Source of the DNA: Parahaliea aestuarii
GTDB lineage: Bacteria > Pseudomonadota > Gammaproteobacteria > Pseudomonadales > Halieaceae
Direction of reading: 5' to 3'
NCBI RefSeq assembly: GCF_008064635.1
Contig: NZ_VRYZ01000010.1
Span: forward strand, 102,751 to 166,750
Length of the DNA stretch: 64,000 nt
This document shows positions 46,580 to 54,563 of the stretch, piece by piece. Numbering within the stretch: position 1 is the first letter of the stretch; each line of letters opens with the position of its first letter. A model generated the notes under the pieces. That model saw only the letters and a program-made list of their open reading frames with translations. It searched no databases and was not told the origin of the DNA. The position numbers and the translations under genes were made by a program.

Positions 46580-47800
46580 TCAACGCCGTTCGAATCCAAT
46601 GCGCAACTGCTTGAAGCCGTCCATGAAATTGGAGCGGAAGTGAACGGGCTCCGCCAGCAGCCGGAAGCTGTCCATGCGGGACAGGATCTCCTGCATCATC
46701 ATCTCCAGGTTCAGTCGCGCCTGGTGCTGGCCCAGGCAGGCGTGCACACCAAAACCAAAGGTGCGCATGTTGCGTCGCGTGAGGTCCGGGTCGCGGCTGA
46801 TGTCGAACTCGTCGGGGCGTTCAAACACCTCCGGGTCGCGGTTGACGGAGGCCAGCAGGCAAATCATTTTGTCGCCCTGGCGGATGTTCTCGCCGGCGAA
46901 CGCCACATCCCGCATGGCGGTGCGGCGCGTGTACACCACAGTGTTACGGTAGCGCAGGATTTCCTCCACCGCGGCGGGTACCAGGGCCGGGTCGGCCTGC
47001 AGCCTGGCCAGTTGCCCGGGGTGTTGTATCAGTTCGTAGATCAGCCAGCTCAGGGTGTTGCGGGTGGTCTCCGTGCCGCCGATGATAATGCCCTGGAACA
47101 CCACGGCGAACTCCTCATCACTGAGCTGGCGGCCATCGACCTCTGCGCGCAGTAATTCGCTGGTCAGGTCGTCACCGGGCGCCTTGCGGCGCTTGGCGGC
47201 AAACTGTGCCGCCCAGGCGACCAGCGAGGCCGAGGCGGCGAATCCTTCCGCGCGGTCGCCGGCGTAGTCCGGGTCATTGGCCAGGGTCATGGTATTGATG
47301 GCCCGCACCAGGAAGTCGTAGTCGCTTTTCTGAATGCCCAGCAGGGTAAATATCACGTGCACCGGCAGGTGCATGGCGACCTCGCTGACAAACTCGCATT
47401 CACCGCGGTCGATAATGCCGTCGATGATCTCCGCCACCTTCGCCTGCATCATCGGCTTGCGCGCGTCCAGCACGTCCTTGCGAAAGGCGTAGTCCACCAG
47501 GGCGCGGCGCGAGCGGTGCCGGGGCGGGTCCATAAAGGTCATCGCCTGGCGCTGCATTTCCAGCAACTCGGGCGGGAAGTCCTCCAGCAGTGGGCCGAAG
47601 CTGCTGGAAAACGTCGCCGGGTCGCGCAGCAGCGTTTCGATATCCGCCTTGTGCAGAACCAGCCAGTGGCCACCGTTCAGCGCGTCGTCCTGCCACAGCA
47701 TGCGGTGCTGCCGGCGCAGGTCGGCGATGGCCTCGCGGGGCGTGCCGTGGGTGAAGTTGTCGAGGTCGAGCAGGGGTTGGTGGAAGGGGCAGGTTGTCAT
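46580..47800 (-). CDS. Cytochrome P450 (soluble bacterial type)
   Basis: 406 aa from the ATG at 47800. I-helix IIGGTETTRN, K-helix EEILRYRN (ExxR), and heme loop FGFGVHACLGQHQAR with Cys355 as the axial ligand. No membrane anchor. The sequence resembles the CYP125/142-like and terpene-hydroxylating soluble families that work on sterol side chains or terpenoids. No ferredoxin gene is adjacent, so redox partners must be elsewhere. Confidence 0.9.
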   Translation of the reverse strand: MTTCPFHQPLLDLDNFTHGTPREAIADLRRQHRMLWQDDALNGGHWLVLHKADIETLLRDPATFSSSFGPLLEDFPPELLEMQRQAMTFMDPPRHRSRRALVDYAFRKDVLDARKPMMQAKVAEIIDGIIDRGECEFVSEVAMHLPVHVIFTLLGIQKSDYDFLVRAINTMTLANDPDYAGDRAEGFAASASLVAWAAQFAAKRRKAPGDDLTSELLRAEVDGRQLSDEEFAVVFQGIIIGGTETTRNTLSWLIYELIQHPGQLARLQADPALVPAAVEEILRYRNTVVYTRRTAMRDVAFAGENIRQGDKMICLLASVNRDPEVFERPDEFDISRDPDLTRRNMRTFGFGVHACLGQHQARLNLEMMMQEILSRMDSFRLLAEPVHFRSNFMDGFKQLRIGFERR

Positions 47801-47969
47801 TGCAGCAGGGCTCTTGTTATTGGTCGCTGGGTATTGGTATGCCTTGAGTGTAACCCGCAACTTGCACAAGCGTTCGGCATCAGGTTGTCACGACTTGCCG
47901 GCAGGCTTTCTGGTACTGAAATTCAGCCTGGTCGTGTGGATCGGAATTGCTTCTGTTAGCTTGGTACAA

Positions 47970-48710
47970 ATGACCTTGCAAATAATTGGTATTGATTGCT
48001 CGACCGACCCGAGGGGCATGGGTTTTGCCCGTGGGCATCTGGTCGGTGGCAATTGTCAGCTGGAGACGGCGGCGCCAGGAACGAACCACGCGGCCAATGT
48101 CAGGCTGGTAGCCCAGTGGCTTGAAGATGGCATTCCATCGTTGATCTGTGTGGACGCCCCGCTGGGATGGCCTGTGCCCCTCGGGCCGAATCTTGCGGCC
48201 CACACCGCTGGTGCTCCCGTTCCCACGGTGCCCAACCAGCTGTTCCGGCGGGAGACCGACCGGGAGGTAAAGCGACGGCTGAACAAACAGTCGCTGGACG
48301 TTGGTGCAGACCGCATTGCCCGCACCGCCCACGCGGCTCTGGGGTTCCTTGACCAGGTACAAACAGCTAGCGGGGTAAAGCTGCCGATGGCGTGGTCACC
48401 GGCCCTGCCTCTGGCGGCTGCAGGTGTGATTGAAGTCTATCCGGCCGCTACCCTCATAGCCCACTGCTTCACCGCTTCCGGTTACAAGAAACGGGAGCAG
48501 GTCGCCGAGCGTCAAGGCATCCTGGGGCAACTTGCAACGGTGTTGGGGATGCCAGAAGACGTGGCGCCGATGCTGGCCAGTGCGGATGCGCTCGATGCCG
48601 CGGTGTGTGTGCTGGCTGGATTCGATTTCATGGCCGGAGCATGCCAGTCACCAGTGGACACTGAGCTCGCCCGCAAGGAAGGCTGGATCTGGGTTCGTAC
48701 ACCCGGCTGA
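47970..48710 (+). CDS. DUF429-domain protein
   Basis: 246 aa starting at the ATG at 47970. IIGIDCSTDPRGMGFA at the start, ICVDAPLGWP, a TDREVKRRL segment and GVIEVYPAAT are the conserved DUF429 pieces, an RNase H-like fold predicted to bind metal through the Asp residues. Function in bacteria unknown. This is the last gene with the GC-rich composition of the left part of the window. Confidence 0.82.
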   Translation: MTLQIIGIDCSTDPRGMGFARGHLVGGNCQLETAAPGTNHAANVRLVAQWLEDGIPSLICVDAPLGWPVPLGPNLAAHTAGAPVPTVPNQLFRRETDREVKRRLNKQSLDVGADRIARTAHAALGFLDQVQTASGVKLPMAWSPALPLAAAGVIEVYPAATLIAHCFTASGYKKREQVAERQGILGQLATVLGMPEDVAPMLASADALDAAVCVLAGFDFMAGACQSPVDTELARKEGWIWVRTPG

Positions 48711-48997
48711 AAATGAGGCGTACTGCCAGCAGTCGAGAGACGGGGCGTAATGCGGAAGGCGTGATCTGTAACCTATGCGACCGGAACAGACCGCGTGGTA
48801 ATGTGCCTGTTCTGTATGAAGAGCGGGGCGATAGACTGAATGAACTCCTGGACATGTATCGTGATTAAATTCAGCTTTATCAGAAAGCTAATTTTTATTT
48901 GTATGACCCCATCTTTTGGGATTCCTGTAATTGTCTCTGAATAAACGAAGAGCGGAGGTTTGTGGATATTTATTGATGGTGAAGAGGAGCCGATAGA

Positions 48998-49426
48998 ATG
49001 GCATTGGCAGCTAATTTTCTCTCTAATAAGTGCTCGGCACTTTTATTCCTATTTGCAGTTACGTCGGTGTCAAGTACATATGCCGACACAATGGGCCAAG
49101 AGCATGTGTCAATGATAAAGTTAATATCAGACACGGATTCATATTTACACAAGCTGGTGTCTGTTAAAGGTTACTATAGCGGTGGAAAGTTATTTCTGAC
49201 CAGAGAGCATAGAGAGATGTCTGATTGGACGTCCGCAATATCGCTTGTGGATCTAAGCTCTGAAGGTGAGATGTCAAATTCGTGCAATAATAAATATGTA
49301 AGGGTTGAAGCAACTGTTGAAAAAATAGAAGTTACTTACGTTTTGACAAACAGTATAAGAATATATGACATTAAAGCACGGAAATTTTGCTGGAGGGGTG
49401 AGAGTAGTGGGTCTCAGGGCAAGTGA
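48998..49426 (+). CDS. Small exported protein of unknown function
   Basis: 142 aa with GAGGAG 8 nt before the ATG. Signal peptide ends near STYAD. The mature part (LVSVKGYYSGGKLFLTREH ... YVRVEATVEKIE) looks like a single OB-fold, with a Cys near the end (RKFCWRG). A+T-rich codons contrast with every gene to its left, so it was probably acquired. Not recognised. Confidence 0.6.
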   Translation: MALAANFLSNKCSALLFLFAVTSVSSTYADTMGQEHVSMIKLISDTDSYLHKLVSVKGYYSGGKLFLTREHREMSDWTSAISLVDLSSEGEMSNSCNNKYVRVEATVEKIEVTYVLTNSIRIYDIKARKFCWRGESSGSQGK

Positions 49427-49521
49427 TAAATTTTTTGCACGGAGAATTTTTTGGTACACGGTCTCCATAGCAAGGTTTATGTCAATGCACCAGAATAGAC
49501 GCTGCTCCATTCCTTCACCCT

Positions 49522-49545
49522 AAAAAGGGCTCTGACCCCTTTACC
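49522..49545 (+). repeat. Copy 1 of a GGGCTCTGACCCC dispersed motif
   Basis: AAAAAGGGCTCTGACCCCTTTACC. GGG and CCC frame an AGAG/CTCT-like core, so the unit is partly palindromic. Close copies recur at 50,344 and 50,434 and degenerate ones at 50,251 and 50,601. It directly abuts a gene fragment, suggesting a rearrangement boundary. Confidence 0.7.
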
Positions 49546-49551
49546 CAAATT

Positions 49552-49692
49552 TACCGACATGGGAGCGATCATGATCCATGGATTGAAGCAGCCCAACAGC
49601 AATATATTGGCTTTTTAAATCGCGGCGAAAGATGGGGCGATAGGTTTCCAAAGCCAAATATCGATCACGCACCATGGAGGTCCGAGGAATAA
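49552..49692 (+). pseudogene. Promoterless gene fragment, possibly a polymorphic-toxin C-terminus
   Basis: A 46-codon frame without start codon runs from just after the repeat to a TAA at 49690-49692. It reads in part YRHGSDHDPWIEAAQQQY and FLNRGERWGD, ending NIDHAPWRSEE, a coherent charged/aromatic pattern unlike random translation. The terminal style resembles the ends of Rhs or polymorphic toxin tips. It may be a displaced toxin tip, with the next gene as its neighbour. Weak evidence. Confidence 0.35.
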
Positions 49693-49705
49693 TGGGTGGC
49701 TTGGT

Positions 49706-50104
49706 ATGAAAGTATCTGTAGCGATTGCCGGATTACTATTATTATCAGTAGTCAGTGTAATTTTCTATGCTCTATATGTGGAAGGAAAATCTAAAAATTT
49801 TCAGGATGTTGTATGTCAGGTTAATGGCATTGCAGATATTTATAACCAAAAATATATTGAAACTGGAAGTTTTTCTATTAATGCAGAGGATCGTGATTTT
49901 ATCCGGAAATTATCAAGCTTGTATTCTCGGTGCGGCGTACGCAGGGGAGACGCTAGTATTATTAGAGATCCATGGGGTGATGAGATCTCTATTGAGAGTA
50001 TTTCAGATAATGAAATAACGATATATTCCGTAAATCAGAAGGCGGCGCAATTGTATTTGAGGAAAGACGAGATAAGTCCAGCACCTTTTAAAAAAAGGAA
50101 TTGA
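49706..50104 (+). CDS. Small membrane-anchored protein, pseudopilin-like end
   Basis: 132 aa. One N-terminal hydrophobic helix (residues 4-25, VAIAGLLLLSVVSVIFYALYV) followed by a soluble part with a Cys pair and a DPWGDEISIES segment, which recalls the DPWG loop of GspG-type pseudopilins. There is no prepilin peptidase motif before the helix, so it is not a typical pseudopilin. It begins 14 nt after the toxin-like fragment, where an immunity gene would be expected. A+T-rich. Confidence 0.5.
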   Translation: MKVSVAIAGLLLLSVVSVIFYALYVEGKSKNFQDVVCQVNGIADIYNQKYIETGSFSINAEDRDFIRKLSSLYSRCGVRRGDASIIRDPWGDEISIESISDNEITIYSVNQKAAQLYLRKDEISPAPFKKRN

Positions 50105-50250
50105 ATAGCGGCATAGCCCAGGGTAACGAGCGGTCAGCGCCTCCTGCTCGTGCAGGTTGTTGTTGAAGGCGGCACTCAGCCTGTCGGTGCGGTGCTCCCG
50201 CGGCGAGCCGCCGCTGCGCCGCCGCGCGTTCTGTTTGTAAGTGGTTGGTA

Positions 50251-50623
50251 AACAGGACTCTGACCCATTTTGCTGTAAGGTGAAAGCGGAAGCCAGCGGA
50301 GCAGTTAGACGCGCTATCAAAGGGCTGCGATTCCTTCGCCTTATAAAAGGGCTCTGACCCCTTTAACTCGAATTTTTAACCGAAAGTTACATCACGCTCC
50401 ATATGTTTTCGGCAATTTGTTGTTACTAGAAAGAAAAAGGGCTCTGACCCCTTAAGTTGCCTTAAGTTGGAAATGTATAGCAGAGGCTAGAATGGTGGAT
50501 GTTTTTCTGCCGCTGATATCATTAAAAGTGACCCATTTCAGGAATGCGCGCTTGACTGTGACTGGTAGAAAAGGCAGCGTCGATAAGGGACTGGAGAGTA
50601 TAAAGGCTTCTGACCCACTAAGT
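50251..50623 (+). repeat. Cluster of GGGCTCTGACCCC motif copies in a gene-free stretch
   Basis: The 550-nt gap 50,105-50,654 contains no credible gene. Copies: 50,251 (CAGGACTCTGACCCATTT, degenerate), 50,344 (AAAAGGGCTCTGACCCCTTT), 50,434 (AAAAAGGGCTCTGACCCCTT) and 50,601 (TAAAGGCTTCTGACCCACTA, degenerate). A GC-rich patch at ~50,110-50,240 sits between AT-rich flanks and looks like foreign debris. Motifs of this form often flank REP-associated (Y1) transposases, none of which is present here. Confidence 0.65.
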
Positions 50624-50654
50624 TACTCTAAGGTTATTTAGAGAAATATTTTTT

Positions 50655-51230
50655 ATGCTATTCAAGTATAGATCATTAGATAATTTTCAGAATTTCGTCG
50701 ATATAATTTTGAACAGCAGAGTTTATGCTTCCTCCTATTTTGATCTAAATGACCCTATGGAGGGGCTTTACACCTACGACGAAGGATCAATTAACTTGGA
50801 GATGGTAAAAAAAATTAAGGGAGAAAAGACGAAACTAAGAATATGTTCGCTCTCGCGTCGTTCCGACAGTACCCTAATGTGGTCTCATTACGCAGATGGC
50901 CATAAGGGGGTCGCTATTGGATTGGTGGTTAATGAGACGTATGAAATAAGACCCGTCAGATATGAGGGGCTCTCTTACGTTCAGAACGCGACCAATTACG
51001 GCAGTCACGAAACTGCCAAGAATATTCTGTCTTGTAAACTAGAGCCGTGGTTTTACGAAGAAGAAGAGCGAGTATTTGTGACTGATTCAAGCTACATCGA
51101 TGTGTCTATAAAGTCGATTCTGCTCGGTTCAAAAATGAAAGGACGAACTAAGGGCTTAGTAAAGAAACTAGTACAAAATCTGAATCCGGATATATTAATT
51201 AGTGAATCCAATATCGATACTGTCCTATGA
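50655..51230 (+). CDS. DUF2971-family protein
   Basis: 191 aa. LFKYRSLDNFQNFVDIIL at the start, SSYFDLNDPMEG, ICSLSRRSDSTLMWSHYADGHKGVAIG and the EEERVF segment are DUF2971 hallmarks. The family is scattered in accessory regions and has no established activity. It is convergent with the ABC-3C operon; the two stops are 141 nt apart. Confidence 0.8.
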   Translation: MLFKYRSLDNFQNFVDIILNSRVYASSYFDLNDPMEGLYTYDEGSINLEMVKKIKGEKTKLRICSLSRRSDSTLMWSHYADGHKGVAIGLVVNETYEIRPVRYEGLSYVQNATNYGSHETAKNILSCKLEPWFYEEEERVFVTDSSYIDVSIKSILLGSKMKGRTKGLVKKLVQNLNPDILISESNIDTVL

Positions 51231-51237
51231 CATGAAC

Positions 51238-51279
51238 ACCAGGCTCGCTCGCTCCGAGCCCCGGGCATCCTCGCCTGGT
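51238..51279. terminator. Stem-loop between convergent DUF2971 and ABC-3C genes
   Basis: ACCAGGC (51238-51244) pairs with GCCTGGT (51273-51279) around a GC-rich 28-nt loop, in an otherwise AT-rich gap. Located so that it could end both transcripts. Confidence 0.4.
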
Positions 51280-51371
51280 AGCATTCAAGTAATGACGAAT
51301 TTCGTGTGAGCTAAAAAGGCATGATTCCATTGAAGGACTTTTCGGGTGTATTGAAGAAAATGCGGAAAGAG

Positions 51372-53063
51372 CTATATACGGAAAAGCTTGTCATCCTGTG
51401 ACAAGGTTAGCACTTCAAGTGATTCTATATCTAATTCGGCGGGCAGTTTGTCCCGCAGTACTGGAAGTACGTACTGACAATTTACATCAGTTACTATGTC
51501 TTTGAGTAAATTTGTTATTTGATTCGAGTGCACATTCTCAATTTGATCTTGTAGAACAAAGTGCAAGCACGGGATTTCTAAGCTGTCGGCGAACTTTATA
51601 TACGCCAAATCGAAAGATGCCATTTGGCTCTTCTTTGTTCCTGTGCCAGGATTTCCTTCAATATTGCCAATAGTAAACTTGTAAATGCCATCTGGATTGT
51701 CCGCACTTAGGAGTGAGTGTACGCCATCCAGCTTGCTTGAAATGCTCGAAAAGTAAGCGTTGAACTGTGCAATTCTTTCTTGGATAAGTTCGTCTCTGGA
51801 TTCTACTTCCTTGTTTGCGATCTCCAATTTACTCTCAATTTCTGCGAGAGTTTTGTTGGTTCTTTCCCACAGATCTTTCTGCTCCTCCAGCGCGCCTTTC
51901 CTTTCGTGGAAAGTTGTAAGTGAAGCTATGATTTCCTGTAGCTCTTCAATCGCTCCGGATTTGTTGAGGGCTTCAGTGAGTTCTCTCTCTGTTACTAGCA
52001 GCGAATCTAACTCATGCCGTGCCAGTTGCATGGTGTTTTCAAGTGAAGGGAGCTCTTCTTCAATGAATGCGATCTTCTGTCTAACCATAGAGTTATGGAA
52101 TTCCAGAGTTTCTTCGAAGGTCCGTTGTAAGTTCGGGATTAGAGCATTGGCCGATTCATACAATCTTCTAATCTGAGCTGCATCTATATTTGACAAAGCG
52201 TCATCAAGGCTCGCCGTACTCTCAATAATCAATTCTCGTCGAATTTGCATTCTCGATAGCTCGCTCGAAAACTGATTTATTTGCGATTTAACACTATTAA
52301 GCCTAAGGAACTGATCTTCATATTCTTCATTAAGATTAAAATTGTCCTTGAGCATTGCAAGTCGGTCGATTTCATTGCCTACTACTATTAGTGCCTGGTT
52401 AACTTGGGAGAGGTTGCTTTCCTTCCTAAGTCTAGTCTGAAGTTTTTCTTCGAGATTCTTATCTCGAATAAGCTGATCCTTGGAAGCACCGATATCTATT
52501 CCAAACCAAAACAGATGTAGTGCCTCATAAACGGCATCTGTTACTACGTTGGGTGAGAGTACACGGATCGTGTTCATGAGCTTGTACTTCTCATCACGGA
52601 TGTTCTTTGACTTCAACTGTTTGAAGGTCGGATGCTTTGTTGTGGACTTGAATATGATGCTCTTTAGGGTTTCTGAGAATTCGCTATTGCTATAATTCTC
52701 CCCATTTATCATCTGAACCTTCTTGCCATATTTTAGGAAGTTTCGAGTTATTACGAGGTCCTTTGTCTGATCTGCTTTCAGGCTTTCTGCCAGTGCGAGA
52801 GAGATCAAAATATTGTTTTCGGTTAGGAATTTTTCGATTCGAGTGTTCGTGGTTTTGAATTCTGGATCGACGTAAATATTTTTTCCATCACCATCAAGGC
52901 AGAAATCTATTAGCCGCAGAACAGTTGTTTTTCCGACACTGTTTCCAGAAGCAGTTTTTTGATCAGTTGTGGTCTCATCGACAATCAGATTGATTCCCAT
53001 CTTGAATCGAATTTCTCTGATTAGAGATTCGCCATTCTTGATCGTTAGAGATCTTAGAAACAC
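51372..53063 (-). CDS. ABC-3C system ATPase (DUF2326/SMC-like)
   Basis: 563 aa. Walker A GNSVGKTT at residues 40-47 in an SMC/RecF-type N-terminus (FLRSLTIKNG). A long coiled coil fills ~200-440 (repeated Glu/Leu heptads such as LEEQKDLWERTNKTLAEIE). The C-terminal lobe carries a signature-like GTKKSQMASFDLAYIKF and a Walker B-like LHFVLQDQ. This is the nucleotide-driven component of ABC three-component (ABC-3C) conflict systems as defined by Krishnan, Aravind and colleagues. Its start overlaps the middle-component gene by 10 bases. Confidence 0.8.
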   Translation of the reverse strand: MFLRSLTIKNGESLIREIRFKMGINLIVDETTTDQKTASGNSVGKTTVLRLIDFCLDGDGKNIYVDPEFKTTNTRIEKFLTENNILISLALAESLKADQTKDLVITRNFLKYGKKVQMINGENYSNSEFSETLKSIIFKSTTKHPTFKQLKSKNIRDEKYKLMNTIRVLSPNVVTDAVYEALHLFWFGIDIGASKDQLIRDKNLEEKLQTRLRKESNLSQVNQALIVVGNEIDRLAMLKDNFNLNEEYEDQFLRLNSVKSQINQFSSELSRMQIRRELIIESTASLDDALSNIDAAQIRRLYESANALIPNLQRTFEETLEFHNSMVRQKIAFIEEELPSLENTMQLARHELDSLLVTERELTEALNKSGAIEELQEIIASLTTFHERKGALEEQKDLWERTNKTLAEIESKLEIANKEVESRDELIQERIAQFNAYFSSISSKLDGVHSLLSADNPDGIYKFTIGNIEGNPGTGTKKSQMASFDLAYIKFADSLEIPCLHFVLQDQIENVHSNQITNLLKDIVTDVNCQYVLPVLRDKLPAELDIESLEVLTLSQDDKLFRI

Positions 53064-53287
53064 TTTTTAATTATCCCATCGTTGATCTCTTTCACCGCGC
53101 CAAGTAGGTATAGCCAGTCGAGAGTTAGCACATACAGATTCATGGAAATATCATTATCAGCATTTAATTGCTGAAAGATGTCTAAAAATGAGTCAGAACC
53201 GTTCCCTGAGTGATCAAGTAGCTCAATTACCCTTGCACCTAGAAAATACAGATCCCTTTCTGGATTTACATCCTTGCTTACTATCAT
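53054..53287 (-). CDS. ABC-3C middle component
   Basis: 77 aa from the ATG at 53287, one base after the stop of the HNH gene, with AGGA upstream; a longer start at 53332 would overlap that gene. NPERDLYFLGARVIELL near the start and LTLDWLYLLGAVKEINDGIIKK at the end match the small winged-helix-like middle components that link effector and ATPase. Too short for reliable database-free naming, but position, size and motif agree. Confidence 0.75.
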   Translation of the reverse strand: MIVSKDVNPERDLYFLGARVIELLDHSGNGSDSFLDIFQQLNADNDISMNLYVLTLDWLYLLGAVKEINDGIIKKCF

Positions 53288-53288
53288 C

Positions 53289-54182
53289 TCAGCTGGGTTC
53301 CTCCAGAATCTTGCAGCGCATAAATGCGTCAACGAGTATTAGCCGGAGACCGAAAATAATGTCCTCCTCCCAGAACTCTGACTCGGCAAGCTTGCTGTAG
53401 AGTATTTCAAATACCTCATCAATAATTTTGTCTGAATTTTCCTGGATAATTTCTAGGCGGTTCGGTGAGTCCATGACAATGTTTCCAATAACTTGAGTGT
53501 AGGTCCCTCTAACATTGTTCAATAGCGACTCTTTCTTTATCGACCCCTGTGATTCGAGCTCGTCATAGAGTGTATTGAGCCTTTGATGGTAAACCTTGTA
53601 CTCATCGATCATCGAAACGTTTCGCTTGATGGAGTTATGCTTTATCTTGTCTCTGACGCTGAACGAATTGAGACTCTCTTGCTCGAACTTTGAATTCGTA
53701 TCTATTCCAGCAATAGCACTAATTGTGTTGGCGAGCATGGATGGGTTTTGATTTAACCTGCGCGTCATCTGATTAGATTCATGCTGGCGCTTCATCTCCA
53801 GCAGCTTCTCTACAGGAAACCTGTCGACGTCATTGGTTTCGTCGTGATGCTGCACACAAAGTAGGATTAGGTTCCCATAGTCAGCCCGCTCTCGGTCTGA
53901 CATGTTTGGGTTGTACCGTTCTCCATCCTCGTTGGCTGCTTCGATGTGGCAGATGTTGGAGTCTTTTGCATTCGCCGGGTTGACCATGACCTTGGTGCAA
54001 CCAGGAAACGCACACTGATTTCCAGATAAGGCGAAGAGACGTTTCAATGTCTTCGCTGTGTAGTTTCTCGCTTGATTTCCCAACTGACTGAGTCCGTTCC
54101 TTGGCGCATCAATATGTCGACAAAGGCCTCGGCATGCCGACCTCTGATACGGCATTTTCCATTCCAATTGTGTATACGGCAA
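53289..54182 (-). CDS. ABC-3C effector: HNH endonuclease with C-terminal interaction domain
   Basis: 297 aa. The HNH nuclease occupies ~43-120: zinc Cys57 and Cys62, His79 in CHIEAA, Asn104 in NLILLC, and His112/His113 in QHHDETND. Residues ~170-297 form an all-helical domain (NNVRGTYTQVIGNI ... FGLRLILVDAFMRC) of the type found at the C-terminus of ABC-3C effectors. The first ~35 residues look unlike a nuclease start; a TTG around residue 36 is another possible start. The effector presumably cuts invading or host DNA when released by the ATPase. Confidence 0.78.
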   Translation of the reverse strand: MPYTQLEWKMPYQRSACRGLCRHIDAPRNGLSQLGNQARNYTAKTLKRLFALSGNQCAFPGCTKVMVNPANAKDSNICHIEAANEDGERYNPNMSDRERADYGNLILLCVQHHDETNDVDRFPVEKLLEMKRQHESNQMTRRLNQNPSMLANTISAIAGIDTNSKFEQESLNSFSVRDKIKHNSIKRNVSMIDEYKVYHQRLNTLYDELESQGSIKKESLLNNVRGTYTQVIGNIVMDSPNRLEIIQENSDKIIDEVFEILYSKLAESEFWEEDIIFGLRLILVDAFMRCKILEEPS

Positions 54183-54268
54183 GACAAGCCTGCATGTTAG
54201 ATAGGGTTCTTGGACTTAATCTGGACTTACTGGTGAAAGCCGGTGTTAAAGCAAGGCGGGATTTTATT

Positions 54269-54416
54269 GTAACTTATTGATTTTATTGGCCCGCCCGAGA
54301 GGATTCGAACCTCTGACTTGCCTCCGGAGGACATCAAATCTGAATATCCTAGTTGTCACGAAATCACCGATAAACCTACCGTAAAGTGCATGATAAGTGG
54401 TAACCTATTGATTTTA
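54269..54416 (+). repeat. Direct repeats flanking the tRNA fragment
   Basis: GTAACTTATTGATTTTA (54269-54285) and GTAACCTATTGATTTTA (54400-54416) are 17-bp direct repeats with one mismatch, 131 bp apart, on either side of the tRNA fragment. Such short repeats beside an attachment core are typical of integrase arm-binding sites. Confidence 0.6.
54287..54330 (-). other. Integration scar: 3' fragment of tRNA-Arg(CCG)
   Basis: Read on the minus strand, the 44 nt contain the anticodon loop CTCCGGA, the 3' anticodon stem, the T-arm AGAGGTTCGAATCCTCT, the acceptor strand CGGGCGG, a discriminator G and the CCA. The 5' half of the tRNA is absent and unrelated sequence begins at 54331. This is the usual remnant left when an integrase targets a tRNA 3' end. 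Its orientation places the element on the high-coordinate side, where the recombinase genes lie. The rest of 54,331-54,563 has no gene. Confidence 0.7.
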
Positions 54417-54563
54417 AATATGTAATTATGTGTGCATTTATGTGGTTTTGGTGTGACAAGCCTTTGCATCCTGTATAGATTAGAAGCTTCTTCCATGAAG
54501 ATGTCACACATTTGTAGTCTAAACTTTCTGGAGGCACATTGACACTTACCTCGGGATTATCCC

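Noticed and set aside
50105..50320. GC-rich patch as a gene (minus-strand frame)
   Set aside because: Frame has no start signal, low-complexity content and spans repeat copies; more likely debris.
51372..53063. SMC/RecN/RecF repair protein
   Set aside because: Gene order (HNH effector, 77-aa component, ATPase) and C-terminal lobe fit ABC-3C better than a housekeeping repair ATPase.
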